Source: Porticoccus sp965660005
GTDB taxonomy: Bacteria; Pseudomonadota; Gammaproteobacteria; Pseudomonadales; Porticoccaceae
Direction of reading: 5' to 3'
DNA length: 62,360 bases
NCBI RefSeq assembly: GCF_965660005.1
Contig: NZ_CBFHYF010000008.1
Location: forward strand, 1 to 62,360
Position numbers and translations under genes: made by a program. The stretch's first letter is position 1; the number at the start of each line of letters is the position of its first letter. Shown here piece after piece: positions 1 through 7,654 of the stretch. A model generated the notes under the pieces. The model ran no database searches. It was not told the origin of the DNA and worked only from the letters and a program-made list of their open reading frames with translations.

Positions 1-345
1 GGCACCAAGCGAGACGACGTTGAGCGTGGGCAGGTACTGTGCAAGCCTGGCAGCATCAAGCCGCACACGAAGTTTGAAGCGGAAGTTTATGTGCTGTCCA
101 AGGACGAGGGAGGGCGTCACACGCCGTTCTTCAAGGGGTATCGTCCGCAGTTTTACTTCCGTACCACGGACGTAACGGGTGCCTGTGAGTTGCCTGAGGG
201 TGTTGAGATGGTGATGCCGGGAGACAACATCCAGATGGTAGTGACACTGATTGCGCCGATTGCGATGGAAGACGGGCTGCGCTTTGCGATCCGCGAAGGT
301 GGTCGTACCGTCGGTGCCGGTGTGGTCGCTAAAGTGATTGAGTGA
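1..345 (+). CDS. tuf: Elongation factor Tu, C-terminal part (5' end outside window)
   Basis: This is the last 114 codons of EF-Tu, the GTPase that delivers aminoacyl-tRNA to the ribosome. The reading frame is open from the first base. The domain 3 signatures KPHTKFEAEVY, GGRHTPFF and YRPQFYFRTTDVTG are all present, and the protein ends in VVAKVIE. The G domain and domain 2 lie upstream of the window. Placement directly before rpsJ is the usual end of the str operon (rpsL-rpsG-fusA-tuf) in gammaproteobacteria. A terminator follows the stop codon, so tuf and the S10 operon are separate transcription units. Confidence 0.97.
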   Translation, partial: GTKRDDVERGQVLCKPGSIKPHTKFEAEVYVLSKDEGGRHTPFFKGYRPQFYFRTTDVTGACELPEGVEMVMPGDNIQMVVTLIAPIAMEDGLRFAIREGGRTVGAGVVAKVIE

Positions 346-366
346 TCAAACAGCTATTTTGATTGC

Positions 367-390
367 AGGGGTCCCTGTGGCCCCTTTTTT
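367..390 (+). terminator. Rho-independent terminator after tuf
   Basis: AGGGG at 367-371 pairs with CCCCT at 381-385. A CC/GG pair extends the stem inside a two-base bulge, and a run of six T follows at 385-390. It lies 22 bases after the tuf stop codon and ends the str-type transcript ahead of the S10 promoter. Confidence 0.8.
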
Positions 391-448
391 ATCGCAAAGC
401 CGTTGATCGGCAGTAGATAAAAATCTCCTGGAGTATTCAGGATTTATC

Positions 449-477
449 TTGACAGAGATTGGGGGCAGCCTTAGAAT
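449..477 (+). promoter_or_regulatory. Sigma-70 promoter of the S10 operon
   Basis: A perfect -35 box TTGACA (449-454) is separated by exactly 17 bases from TAGAAT (472-477). Transcription would start near 484, giving a leader of about 64 nt before rpsJ. That leader carries one small hairpin, TCCCG/CGGGA at 498-512. It is much shorter than the long L4-responsive S10 leader known from E. coli. Confidence 0.85.
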
Positions 478-547
478 CTCGCCTCCTTTTTTCCGGGTCC
501 CGGTGTGCGGGATTCGATGGCTCTTTAGATAGTTGGAGTTTGATTCC

Positions 548-859
548 ATGCAGGATCAACGCATTCGTATTCGCCTGAAAGCCTTTGATCACAAACTGAT
601 CGATGCTTCCACGCAAGAAATTGTTGAGACAGCAAAGCGTACCGGAGCGCAGATTCGCGGCCCGATTCCTCTGCCAACTCGCAAAGAACGTTTTACTATT
701 TTGATCTCGCCGCACGTGAACAAAGATGCTCGCGATCAATATGAAATCCGCACTCACAAGCGACTGTTGGATATTGTCGAGCCGACAGAAAAAACTGTTG
801 ATGCTTTGATGAAGCTGGATCTGGCCGCTGGTGTTGAGGTTCAAATCAGCCTGACATAA
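548..859 (+). CDS. rpsJ: 30S ribosomal protein S10
   Basis: S10 is a 30S head protein that also serves as NusE in antitermination complexes. The 103-residue product opens with MQDQRIRIRLKAFDH, the family's near-invariant start. The ATG at 548 is chosen over the in-frame TTG at 533 because it gives the family N-terminus and is preceded by a GGAG-type ribosome binding site at 535-538. It is the first gene of the S10 operon, 71 bases after the -10 box. The spacer to rplC is unusually long and structured. Confidence 0.98.
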   Translation: MQDQRIRIRLKAFDHKLIDASTQEIVETAKRTGAQIRGPIPLPTRKERFTILISPHVNKDARDQYEIRTHKRLLDIVEPTEKTVDALMKLDLAAGVEVQISLT

Positions 860-873
860 GCGGTATCGAAAGA

Positions 874-918
874 CCCATGTCCTGCCAAAGCAGGGCGTGT
901 GTAACGCTCTGAAATGGG
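874..918 (+). other. Structured rpsJ-rplC spacer, candidate three-way junction
   Basis: In the 103-base gap between rpsJ and rplC, CCCAT (874-878) can pair with ATGGG (914-918). This encloses two further hairpins: CCTGC/GCAGG (881-885 with 890-894) and GCGT/ACGC (895-898 with 904-907). Together they draw a compact three-way junction. No T-run follows, so it is not an intrinsic terminator. A role in autoregulation or processing is inference. Confidence 0.4.
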
Positions 919-962
919 CGGCCATAGCGGGTAATAGCCCCGTACACTATGAGGTTAGACAA

Positions 963-1598
963 ATGACTATTGGTATAGTCGGTCGCAAATGCGGCATGAC
1001 ACGTGTGTTTACTGAGGACGGCGCTTCTATTCCGGTCACTGTGATAGAGGCGGAGCCCAATCGTATTACCCAAATCAAAACCGATGATACTGACGGCTAC
1101 GTTGCTGTGCAGGTGACTACCGGAGCTCGTCGTGCTTCTCGTGTCAGCAAGTCTCAGGTTGGGCATTTTGCCAAAGCCGGTGTTGAGGCGGGCAGAGGAT
1201 CCTGGGAGTTTCGCGTCGGGGATTTGCCAGCTGATTTACAAGTGGGTGGCAGCATTACGGTTGAGCAGTTCGAGGCAGGCCAGAAAGTCGATGCTACCGG
1301 TACTTCCAAAGGTAAAGGCTTCCAGGGCGTTATCAAGCGCTGGAATTTCAGCATGCAGGATGCCACGCACGGTAATTCATTGTCACACCGTGCTCCCGGT
1401 TCAATCGGCCAGTGTCAGACGCCCGGTCGTGTATTCAAGGGCAAGAAGATGTCTGGGCACATGGGTGCCGAGCGTGTTACCACGCAGAATCTCGAAATTG
1501 TCCGTATAGATGCTGAACGTAACTTGCTCCTTATCAAAGGTGCTGTACCCGGTGCGCCGGGTGGTGACGTGATCATTCGTGCTGCTGTGAAGGGCTGA
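963..1598 (+). CDS. rplC: 50S ribosomal protein L3
   Basis: L3 is a primary 23S rRNA binder with a loop reaching the peptidyl transferase centre. The product has 211 residues. The start at 963 gives the standard MTIGIVGRKCGMTRVF N-terminus with a GAGG box upstream; the 22 extra in-frame residues before it belong to the structured spacer. The central loop (SHRAPGSIGQCQTPGRV) is intact, including the glutamine in the position methylated by PrmB in E. coli. rplD follows after 11 bases. Confidence 0.97.
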   Translation: MTIGIVGRKCGMTRVFTEDGASIPVTVIEAEPNRITQIKTDDTDGYVAVQVTTGARRASRVSKSQVGHFAKAGVEAGRGSWEFRVGDLPADLQVGGSITVEQFEAGQKVDATGTSKGKGFQGVIKRWNFSMQDATHGNSLSHRAPGSIGQCQTPGRVFKGKKMSGHMGAERVTTQNLEIVRIDAERNLLLIKGAVPGAPGGDVIIRAAVKG

Positions 1599-1609
1599 GG
1601 GGATCGCCG

Positions 1610-2224
1610 ATGGAATTAACGATAGCTACTCCCAAAGGCAGCGCAGGAACTATTGAGGTTTCTGAGGCCGCGTTTGGTAAAGAATTTAATCAGGATCTGG
1701 TGCATCAGGCAGTGACTGCTTACCTGGCGGGTGCCCGTCAGGGTACGCGGGCCCAAAAAACCCGTTCTGAAGTCAGTGGTGGCGGCAAGAAGCCTTGGCG
1801 TCAAAAAGGTACGGGTCGTGCTCGTGCTGGTACCATCCGTTCACCTATCTGGCGTACCGGTGGTGTAACGTTTGCCGCCAAACCACAGGATCATTCGCAA
1901 AAACTGAACCGGAAAATGTATCGGGCTGCTCTCAGGTCGATTCTTTCAGAGCTGGCCCGGCAGGACCGCCTGGTGGTGGTAGAGTCATTCGAAGTGGATC
2001 AGCCAAAGACGAAAGTGCTGATACAGAAGTTGGGTGAGTTGGGCGTTCAGGATGTGCTGATTGTGACGGAAGAGGTGACAGAAAACCTGTATTTGTCCTC
2101 GCGAAACCTGCATAAAGTTGACGTACGCGATGCGGTTGGTGTCGACCCTGTCAGTCTGATTCACTTTGAGAAAGTGCTGGTCACAGTGCCGGCGCTGAAA
2201 AAGATTGAGGAGATGCTGGTATGA
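1610..2224 (+). CDS. rplD: 50S ribosomal protein L4
   Basis: L4 is a 204-residue 23S rRNA binder whose basic internal loop lines the exit tunnel. The loop is visible around residues 45-75 as GTRAQKTRSEVSGGGKKPWRQKGTGRA-type sequence. In E. coli L4 also represses its own operon through the S10 leader. A GAGGGG box stands 8-10 bases before the ATG. The stop overlaps the rplW start (ATGA), so the two are translationally coupled. Confidence 0.97.
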   Translation: MELTIATPKGSAGTIEVSEAAFGKEFNQDLVHQAVTAYLAGARQGTRAQKTRSEVSGGGKKPWRQKGTGRARAGTIRSPIWRTGGVTFAAKPQDHSQKLNRKMYRAALRSILSELARQDRLVVVESFEVDQPKTKVLIQKLGELGVQDVLIVTEEVTENLYLSSRNLHKVDVRDAVGVDPVSLIHFEKVLVTVPALKKIEEMLV

Positions 2225-2520
2225 AACAAGAACGCATCTTTAAAGTGTTGTTGGGTCCGCACATTACTGAAAAAACCTCCATCGCTGCCGATAGTCAAAA
2301 TCAGGTTGCCTTCAAGGTTGCCACGAATGCAACCAAGCCTGAAATAAAAGCGGCTGTTGAGAAGTTGTTTGATGTGGTGGTGATGGATGTTCGTGTCGCC
2401 AAAGTCAAGGGTAAGACCAAGCGCACGCGCTTCGGGTTGGGCAAGCGCTCGGACTGGAAAAAAGCGTACGTACGCCTTGCGCAGGGTCAAGATATTGACT
2501 TTGCGGTAGCTGCTGAATAA
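2221..2520 (+). CDS. rplW: 50S ribosomal protein L23
   Basis: L23 sits at the tunnel exit and is the docking site for trigger factor and SRP. The 99-residue product has the family N-terminus (KVLLGPHITEKTS) and the basic loop GKTKRTRFGLGKRSDWKKAYV. It overlaps rplD by four bases and precedes rplB by 12. Confidence 0.97.
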   Translation: MKQERIFKVLLGPHITEKTSIAADSQNQVAFKVATNATKPEIKAAVEKLFDVVVMDVRVAKVKGKTKRTRFGLGKRSDWKKAYVRLAQGQDIDFAVAAE

Positions 2521-2532
2521 GGGGTTGTTGAG

Positions 2533-3357
2533 ATGCCAGTTGTAAAGAGAAAGCCAACGTCTCCCGGTCGCCGATTTGTTGTCAGTGTTGTCAATCCGAA
2601 CCTGCATAAGGGTGAACCCTATGCGCCGTTACTGGAGAAAAAAACCAGAACGGGTGGCCGCAATAACAATGGCCGTATTACAACCCGCCATATCGGTGGT
2701 GGCCACAAGCAACATTACAGAGTCATTGACTTCAAACGCGCAAAAGACGGTATTCCGGCAAAAGTTGAGCGTCTGGAATATGATCCTAACCGTACGCCCT
2801 ACATCGCGTTGGTTTGCTATACCGATGGTGAGCGCCGCTACATCATTGCTCCGAAAGGATTGAAAGACGGGGATGTGATCCAGTCTGGTTCCAGTGCTCC
2901 GATCAAGGTGGGAAATACTCTTCCGCTCAGAAACATTCCGGTGGGTAGTGTCATCCATTGTGTTGAGATGAAGCCCGGAAAGGGTGCGCAACTGGCTCGC
3001 AGTGCCGGAGCATCTGCACAACTGGTTGCCCGGGAAGGGCAGTACGCGACCCTGCGCCTGCGCAGCGGTGAAATGCGTAAGGTCCCTGTGGATTGCCGTG
3101 CGACCATTGGTGAAGTTTCAAACAGTGAGCACAGTCTGCGCTCACTGGGTAAAGCCGGGGCATCCCGTTGGCGCGGTGTTCGCCCCACGGTTCGCGGTGT
3201 GGTTATGAACCCCGTTGACCACCCGCATGGTGGTGGTGAAGGGCGCACATCCGGTGGGCGCCATCCGGTGACTCCCTGGGGTATACCAACCAAAGGTTAC
3301 AAGACCAGAAAAAACAAGCGTACAACAAATATGATTGTGCGTCGTCGCGGTAAGTAA
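2533..3357 (+). CDS. rplB: 50S ribosomal protein L2
   Basis: L2 is needed for subunit association and peptidyl transferase activity. The product has 274 residues, the usual length. Its conserved C-terminal segment includes NPVDHPHGGGEGR followed by TSGGRHPVTPWG, so the essential histidine of the HPHGGGEGR loop is retained. It is in operon with rplW (12-base gap) and rpsS (23-base gap). Confidence 0.98.
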   Translation: MPVVKRKPTSPGRRFVVSVVNPNLHKGEPYAPLLEKKTRTGGRNNNGRITTRHIGGGHKQHYRVIDFKRAKDGIPAKVERLEYDPNRTPYIALVCYTDGERRYIIAPKGLKDGDVIQSGSSAPIKVGNTLPLRNIPVGSVIHCVEMKPGKGAQLARSAGASAQLVAREGQYATLRLRSGEMRKVPVDCRATIGEVSNSEHSLRSLGKAGASRWRGVRPTVRGVVMNPVDHPHGGGEGRTSGGRHPVTPWGIPTKGYKTRKNKRTTNMIVRRRGK

Positions 3358-3380
3358 TTGATAGAGAAGAGGAAAATATA

Positions 3381-3656
3381 GTGCCACGCTCTCTCAAAAA
3401 AGGACCTTTTATCGACCTTCACCTTGTAAAAAAAGTTGATGAGGCCCTAGAAAAAAATGACAGACGTCCGATCAAAACCTGGTCGCGTCGTTCGATGGTC
3501 AGTCCGGATATGGTTGGCTTGACCATTGCCATACACAACGGTCGTCAACACGTCCCCGTGTTGGTGAATGAGGAAATGGTGGGGCATAAGTTAGGTGAGT
3601 TTGCCCCTACTCGCACTTATCGCGGCCACGCTGCGGACAAAAAGGCCAAGCGTTAA
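3381..3656 (+). CDS. rpsS: 30S ribosomal protein S19
   Basis: S19 is a 30S head protein contacting S13 and the A-site finger. The 91-residue protein reads PRSLKKGPFIDLHL after the start. It initiates at GTG (3381), with AAGAGGA about nine bases upstream. The C-terminus is GHAADKKAKR, as in other gammaproteobacteria. Confidence 0.97.
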   Translation: MPRSLKKGPFIDLHLVKKVDEALEKNDRRPIKTWSRRSMVSPDMVGLTIAIHNGRQHVPVLVNEEMVGHKLGEFAPTRTYRGHAADKKAKR

Positions 3657-3681
3657 GCTGGTGTTTAAGAGGTAGATGACT

Positions 3682-4023
3682 GTGGAAGTAGCAGCAAAAT
3701 TACGCGGAGCCAAGTTGTCGGCGCAGAAGGCGCGTCTGGTGGCTGATCAGGTGCGCGGCAAGCCTGTAGAGGAAGCGCTGGATATATTGGCTTTCAGTGC
3801 CAAGAAAGGTGCGGCCATTATTAAAAAAGTGCTCGAGTCTGCTATTGCAAATGCCGAGCACAACGAAGGCGCGGATGTTGATGAGCTTCGTGTCTCGACA
3901 ATTTTTGTCGACGAGGGTACCACCATGAAACGCATCAAACCTCGTGCCAAGGGTCGTGCTGACCGCATATTCAAACGCTCTTGTCACATTACAGTGAAAG
4001 TTGCAGACGAGGAGACCGTTTAA
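3682..4023 (+). CDS. rplV: 50S ribosomal protein L22
   Basis: L22 lines the narrowest part of the exit tunnel with its beta hairpin. Two starts are possible: ATG at 3676 and GTG at 3682. The ribosome binding site AAGAGGT ends at 3673, leaving 2 bases to the ATG but 8 to the GTG. The GTG also gives the Pseudomonas-like MEVAAKLRGA N-terminus, so 3682 is preferred. The product has 113 residues, including ANAEHNEGADVDEL and PRAKGRADRI. Its stop overlaps the rpsC start (TAATG). Confidence 0.93.
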   Translation: MEVAAKLRGAKLSAQKARLVADQVRGKPVEEALDILAFSAKKGAAIIKKVLESAIANAEHNEGADVDELRVSTIFVDEGTTMKRIKPRAKGRADRIFKRSCHITVKVADEETV

Positions 4024-4703
4024 TGGGTCAGAAAGTACATCCAACAGGCATCCGTCTGGGTATTGTTAAAAAACATACTTCTATCTGGTACGCCGGACAG
4101 AAAGATTATGCCGACAAGCTAAACGCCGATCTGAGTGTTCGCGAGTTTATCAATAAAAAACTTGCTCATGCCTCTGTCAGTCGTATCGAAATTGAACGCC
4201 CTGCGCAAACGGCAAGAATTACGATTCATACTGCCCGACCAGGTATTGTGATTGGCAAGAAGGGCGAAGATGTTGAGGCACTGCGCAATGAAGTTTCTGC
4301 GCAAATGGGTGTTCCCGTGCATATCAACATTGAAGAGGTTCGTAAGCCGGATCTGGATGCAACCTTGGTCGCTCAGAATGTCGCCCAGCAATTGGAGCGT
4401 CGCGTTATGTTTCGTCGCGCCATGAAACGTGCGGTACAAAATGCCATACGGCAGGGTGCGAAAGGCATAAAGATTCAGGTAGGCGGACGGCTGGGCGGTG
4501 CTGAAATAGCCCGTACAGAATGGTATCGCGAAGGTCGTGTTCCCCTGCACACCCTGCGTGCCGATATAGATTACGGTACTGCAGAAGGCTCTACTACTTA
4601 CGGCATCATTGGCGTAAAAGTATGGATCTTTAAGGGCGAAGTGATTGGCGGTGAAGAGGCGGTGCAAGCGCCTGCCAAAAAAACACCGGCTAAAAAGAAG
4701 TAA
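4023..4703 (+). CDS. rpsC: 30S ribosomal protein S3
   Basis: S3 forms part of the mRNA entry site and has helicase-related function. The 226-residue product begins MGQKVHPTGIRLGI, and the start at 4023 shares a base with the rplV stop. A KH domain is visible (RPGIVIGKKGEDVE), followed by the C-terminal domain with GRLGGAEIARTEWYREGRVPL split across it. The end is a lysine-rich APAKKTPAKKK tail. Confidence 0.97.
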   Translation: MGQKVHPTGIRLGIVKKHTSIWYAGQKDYADKLNADLSVREFINKKLAHASVSRIEIERPAQTARITIHTARPGIVIGKKGEDVEALRNEVSAQMGVPVHINIEEVRKPDLDATLVAQNVAQQLERRVMFRRAMKRAVQNAIRQGAKGIKIQVGGRLGGAEIARTEWYREGRVPLHTLRADIDYGTAEGSTTYGIIGVKVWIFKGEVIGGEEAVQAPAKKTPAKKK

Positions 4704-4728
4704 GTTTGCGAGTTAAGGGTCAAGCGAG

Positions 4729-5142
4729 ATGCTGCAACCGAAACGTACAAAATTCCGTAAGCAACACAAAGGCCGCAACCGTGGTCTGGCATTGCGCGGT
4801 AGCAAGGTAAGCTTTGGCGAATTTGGCCTGAAGGCCATAGGTCGTGGTCGTTTGACTGCGCGCCAGATCGAATCTGCCCGTCGTGCCATGACCCGTCACA
4901 TCAAACGTGGTGGCAAAATCTGGATTCGGGTTTTTCCCGACAAGCCGATTACCAACAAACCACTTGAAGTGCGGATGGGTAAAGGTAAGGGTGGCGTCGA
5001 ATACTGGGTCGCTCAAATTCAGCCCGGCAGAGTACTTTATGAAATGGAAGGTGTTTCTGAAGTGATCGCCCGTGAAGCGTTTGCGCTTGCGGCAGCCAAG
5101 TTGCCGGTTCAAACCACCTTTGTTAGACGGTCGGTAATGTAA
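4729..5142 (+). CDS. rplP: 50S ribosomal protein L16
   Basis: L16 helps position A-site tRNA. The 137-residue product begins MLQPKRTKFRKQHKGRN and contains the family segments GRLTARQIESARRAM and FPDKPITNKPLEVRMGKGKG. The arginine in RMGKGKG lies in the region hydroxylated by RoxA in E. coli. Its stop overlaps the rpmC start (TAATG). Confidence 0.97.
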   Translation: MLQPKRTKFRKQHKGRNRGLALRGSKVSFGEFGLKAIGRGRLTARQIESARRAMTRHIKRGGKIWIRVFPDKPITNKPLEVRMGKGKGGVEYWVAQIQPGRVLYEMEGVSEVIAREAFALAAAKLPVQTTFVRRSVM

Positions 5143-5333
5143 TGAAAGCCATCGAATTGCGTGAAAAAACAGTTGAAGAACTGAATCTGGAATTGAGCAG
5201 GCAGCTGGAGCAGCAATTTAAGCTCCGTATGCAGGCTGCCACTGGTCAGTTGGGTCAGAGTCACAAAGTCAAGGAAGCGCGTGTTAATGTTGCGCGCATC
5301 AAGACAGTGCTGAATGAAAAAGCGGGTAACTAA
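5142..5333 (+). CDS. rpmC: 50S ribosomal protein L29
   Basis: L29 is a small two-helix protein near the tunnel exit, next to L23. The 63-residue product matches the family (ELREKTVEELNLEL and a GQLGQSHKVKEARVNVARIKT helix). It overlaps rplP by one base and is followed by rpsQ one base after its stop. Confidence 0.96.
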   Translation: MKAIELREKTVEELNLELSRQLEQQFKLRMQAATGQLGQSHKVKEARVNVARIKTVLNEKAGN

Positions 5334-5334
5334 G

Positions 5335-5601
5335 ATGAGTGAAGCAGAAAAAAATGCTCGCACGCTCACTGGTCGAGTTGTTAGTGACAAGATGAACAAA
5401 TCGGTCACTGTGCTGATCGAGCGCCGGGTCAAACACCCGGTTTATGGAAAGATCGTGAGCAAGTCCACCAAAATTAAAGCTCATGATGAAAGTAACGATT
5501 GTCGTCAGGGTGATTTGGTGACGATTGCAGAAACTCGTCCACTGTCCAAAACAAAATCCTGGACGCTGGTCACGATTGATGAGCGTGCGGCCGAAGTTTA
5601 A
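5335..5601 (+). CDS. rpsQ: 30S ribosomal protein S17
   Basis: S17 is an OB-fold protein and an early 16S rRNA binder. The ATG at 5335, right behind the rpmC stop, gives MSEAEKNARTLTGRVVSDKM, which fits the family better than a start inside rpmC. The product has 88 residues with the HPVYGKIVSKSTK and GDLVTIAETRPLSKTKSW segments. It is the last gene of the S10 operon. Confidence 0.97.
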   Translation: MSEAEKNARTLTGRVVSDKMNKSVTVLIERRVKHPVYGKIVSKSTKIKAHDESNDCRQGDLVTIAETRPLSKTKSWTLVTIDERAAEV

Positions 5602-5637
5602 ATCGGCACGCAGCAGTAACGGGTTCGGAGAGAGACA

Positions 5638-6006
5638 ATGATTCAGACAGAAAGCTATCTGGATGTGGCTGATAACAGTGGTGCTCGTCGTGTGATGTGT
5701 ATCAAGGTTTTGGGTGGTTCACATCGCCGCTACGCCAGCGTGGGTGACATTATTAAAGTGACTGTCAAGGAAGCCATACCCCGTGGCAAGGTAAAAAAAG
5801 GTCAGGTAATGAACGCAGTTGTGGTGCGTACGCGTAAGGGTGTTCGCCGCCAGGATGGCAGTCTGATCAAGTTTGATGACAATGCAGCCGTTCTGTTGAA
5901 CCAGCAGCTCGCACCAATTGGTACCCGTATTTTTGGGCCGGTTACACGCGAATTGCGTGGCGAACGCTTCATGAAAATTATCTCACTGGCACCTGAAGTT
6001 CTGTAA
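5638..6006 (+). CDS. rplN: 50S ribosomal protein L14
   Basis: L14 forms intersubunit bridges and is the site where RsfS binds. The 122-residue product begins MIQTESYLDVADNSGARR and ends GERFMKIISLAPEVL, full length for the family. A GGAGAG box precedes the start. It is the first gene of the spc-type block. No separate promoter is evident in the 36-base gap after rpsQ, so read-through from the S10 promoter is likely. Confidence 0.97.
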   Translation: MIQTESYLDVADNSGARRVMCIKVLGGSHRRYASVGDIIKVTVKEAIPRGKVKKGQVMNAVVVRTRKGVRRQDGSLIKFDDNAAVLLNQQLAPIGTRIFGPVTRELRGERFMKIISLAPEVL

Positions 6007-6028
6007 GGCAGGGGGCGAGGAAAGGGTT

Positions 6029-6346
6029 ATGCGCAAGATTAAACGTGATGACGAAATCATCGTGACTGCCGGTAAAGATAAAGGCAAGCGTGGCAAGGTA
6101 CTGAAAGTACAGGCTGACGGTCGTCTCTTGATTTCCGGTGTGAATATCGTCAAAAAACATCAAAAGCCGAATCCCCAGATGAATGTTGCTGGCGGAATTA
6201 TCGAGAAAGAGGCTCCGATTCAGCCCTCCAACGTTGCAATTTATAATCACGCAACCAGCAAGGCGGACCGTGTGGGTTTCAAAGTGCTCGAAGACGGTAA
6301 AAAAGTTCGTGTTTTTAAATCCAACGGCGAAGCCGTTGACGCCTAA
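6029..6346 (+). CDS. rplX: 50S ribosomal protein L24
   Basis: L24 is an assembly initiator of the 50S subunit. The 105-residue product carries the N-terminal KOW motif (DDEIIVTAGKDKGKRGKVL) and the conserved GVNIVKKHQKPNP. It lies 22 bases after rplN and 17 before rplE. Confidence 0.97.
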   Translation: MRKIKRDDEIIVTAGKDKGKRGKVLKVQADGRLLISGVNIVKKHQKPNPQMNVAGGIIEKEAPIQPSNVAIYNHATSKADRVGFKVLEDGKKVRVFKSNGEAVDA

Positions 6347-6363
6347 TTTGACAGGAAACTGAC

Positions 6364-6903
6364 ATGGCAAGGCTGAGAGAAGTCTACAAGAGTGAAATTG
6401 CTGCCAAGCTTAAAGATGAGCTGGGTCTGGCAAATGTAATGCAAGTGCCAAAGATCACTAAAATCACGCTGAACATGGGCGTGGGTGAGGCCCTGGGAGA
6501 CAAGAAAGCACTGGAAAATGCGGTGGCGGACATGACGTTGATTGCTGGCCAAAAGCCGGTCATCACTAAAGCGCGCAAGTCAATTGCCGGGTTCAAGGTT
6601 CGTGAAGGTTGGCCTATTGGTTGCAAAGTGACCCTGCGGAGTGACCGTATGTACGAATTTCTCGAGCGTCTGATATCCCTGGCGATACCCAGAATGAGGG
6701 ATTTTCGGGGTATCAGCCCGAAATCCTTTGACGGACATGGGAATTTTTCCATGGGTGTCACCGAGCAAATTATTTTCCCCGAAATTGAGTACGATAAAGT
6801 GGATACGTTGCGTGGGCTGGATATCACCATTACCACCACTGCCCGCAATGATGATGAAGGCCGGGCTCTGCTCCGGGCATTCAGTTTTCCGCTGAAAGGT
6901 TGA
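6364..6903 (+). CDS. rplE: 50S ribosomal protein L5
   Basis: L5 binds 5S rRNA and contacts the P-site tRNA elbow. The 179-residue product shows KITKITLNMGVGEA, GQKPVITKARKSIAGFK and DITITTTARNDDEGRALL, all family landmarks. Length is as expected. Confidence 0.97.
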   Translation: MARLREVYKSEIAAKLKDELGLANVMQVPKITKITLNMGVGEALGDKKALENAVADMTLIAGQKPVITKARKSIAGFKVREGWPIGCKVTLRSDRMYEFLERLISLAIPRMRDFRGISPKSFDGHGNFSMGVTEQIIFPEIEYDKVDTLRGLDITITTTARNDDEGRALLRAFSFPLKG

Positions 6904-6913
6904 GGTAAGTTAT

Positions 6914-7219
6914 ATGGCAAAGACATCCATGATCGAGCGCGAAAAAAAGCGTGCACGTATTGTTGCGAAATACGCTGAAAAGCGTGCTGCATTAAAGGCA
7001 ATTATTTACAATTCCACTCTTCCTGATGAAGAGCGCTGGGATGCCCAGGTGAAGTTTCAGCAACTGCCACGTAATGCCAGTCCCTGTCGCCAGCAGCGTC
7101 GTTGTCGTCAAACCGGTCGCCCTCATGGTGTCTACCGTAAATTTGGTCTGTGCCGCAACAAGCTTCGCGAAGCTGCCATGCGCGGAGATGTCCCAGGCCT
7201 GGTCAAGGCGAGTTGGTAA
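6914..7219 (+). CDS. rpsN: 30S ribosomal protein S14, long zinc-free form
   Basis: S14 is a 30S head protein. The 101-residue product is the long form: it lacks the paired CxxC zinc ribbon of the short type and has the insertion around LPDEERWDAQVKF. The C-terminal core RTGRPHGVYRKFGLCRN-like segment is intact. This form is usual for gammaproteobacteria. Confidence 0.97.
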   Translation: MAKTSMIEREKKRARIVAKYAEKRAALKAIIYNSTLPDEERWDAQVKFQQLPRNASPCRQQRRCRQTGRPHGVYRKFGLCRNKLREAAMRGDVPGLVKASW

Positions 7220-7248
7220 GCAGCGTTGCGAATTGAGGAATTAAACAG

Positions 7249-7641
7249 ATGAGTATGCAAGATACCCTGGCAGATATGTTGACCCGCATCCGCAACGCGC
7301 AGATGACGGCAAAGAAATCTGTCACTATGCCGTCCGCCAAACTGAAAGTGGCCGTTGCCCAAGTTTTGAAGGATGAAGGCTACATTACTGATTTCAGTGT
7401 TGCGGACAGTGCCAAACCGGAACTGACTTTGACTCTGAAATATTTCGAAGGAAAGCCGGTGATCGAGTCGATTACTCGCTACAGTAGACCGGGCCTTCGT
7501 CAGTATTCAGGTTCAGGCAAGCTGCCAAGTATTCGAGGTGGACTGGGAGTGGCTATCGTCTCCACAAGCAAGGGTGTGATGACTGATAGAGCCGCTCGCG
7601 CTGCCGGTATTGGCGGTGAGGTTCTCTGCACAGTTTTCTAA
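7249..7641 (+). CDS. rpsH: 30S ribosomal protein S8
   Basis: S8 binds 16S rRNA helix 21 and represses the spc operon in E. coli. The 130-residue product begins MSMQDTLADMLTRIRNAQ and contains the C-terminal GLGVAIVSTSKGVMTDR and GGEVLCTVF. A GAGGAATTAAACAG stretch provides the ribosome binding site. Confidence 0.97.
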   Translation: MSMQDTLADMLTRIRNAQMTAKKSVTMPSAKLKVAVAQVLKDEGYITDFSVADSAKPELTLTLKYFEGKPVIESITRYSRPGLRQYSGSGKLPSIRGGLGVAIVSTSKGVMTDRAARAAGIGGEVLCTVF

Positions 7642-7654
7642 TGGGATAGTCGAG

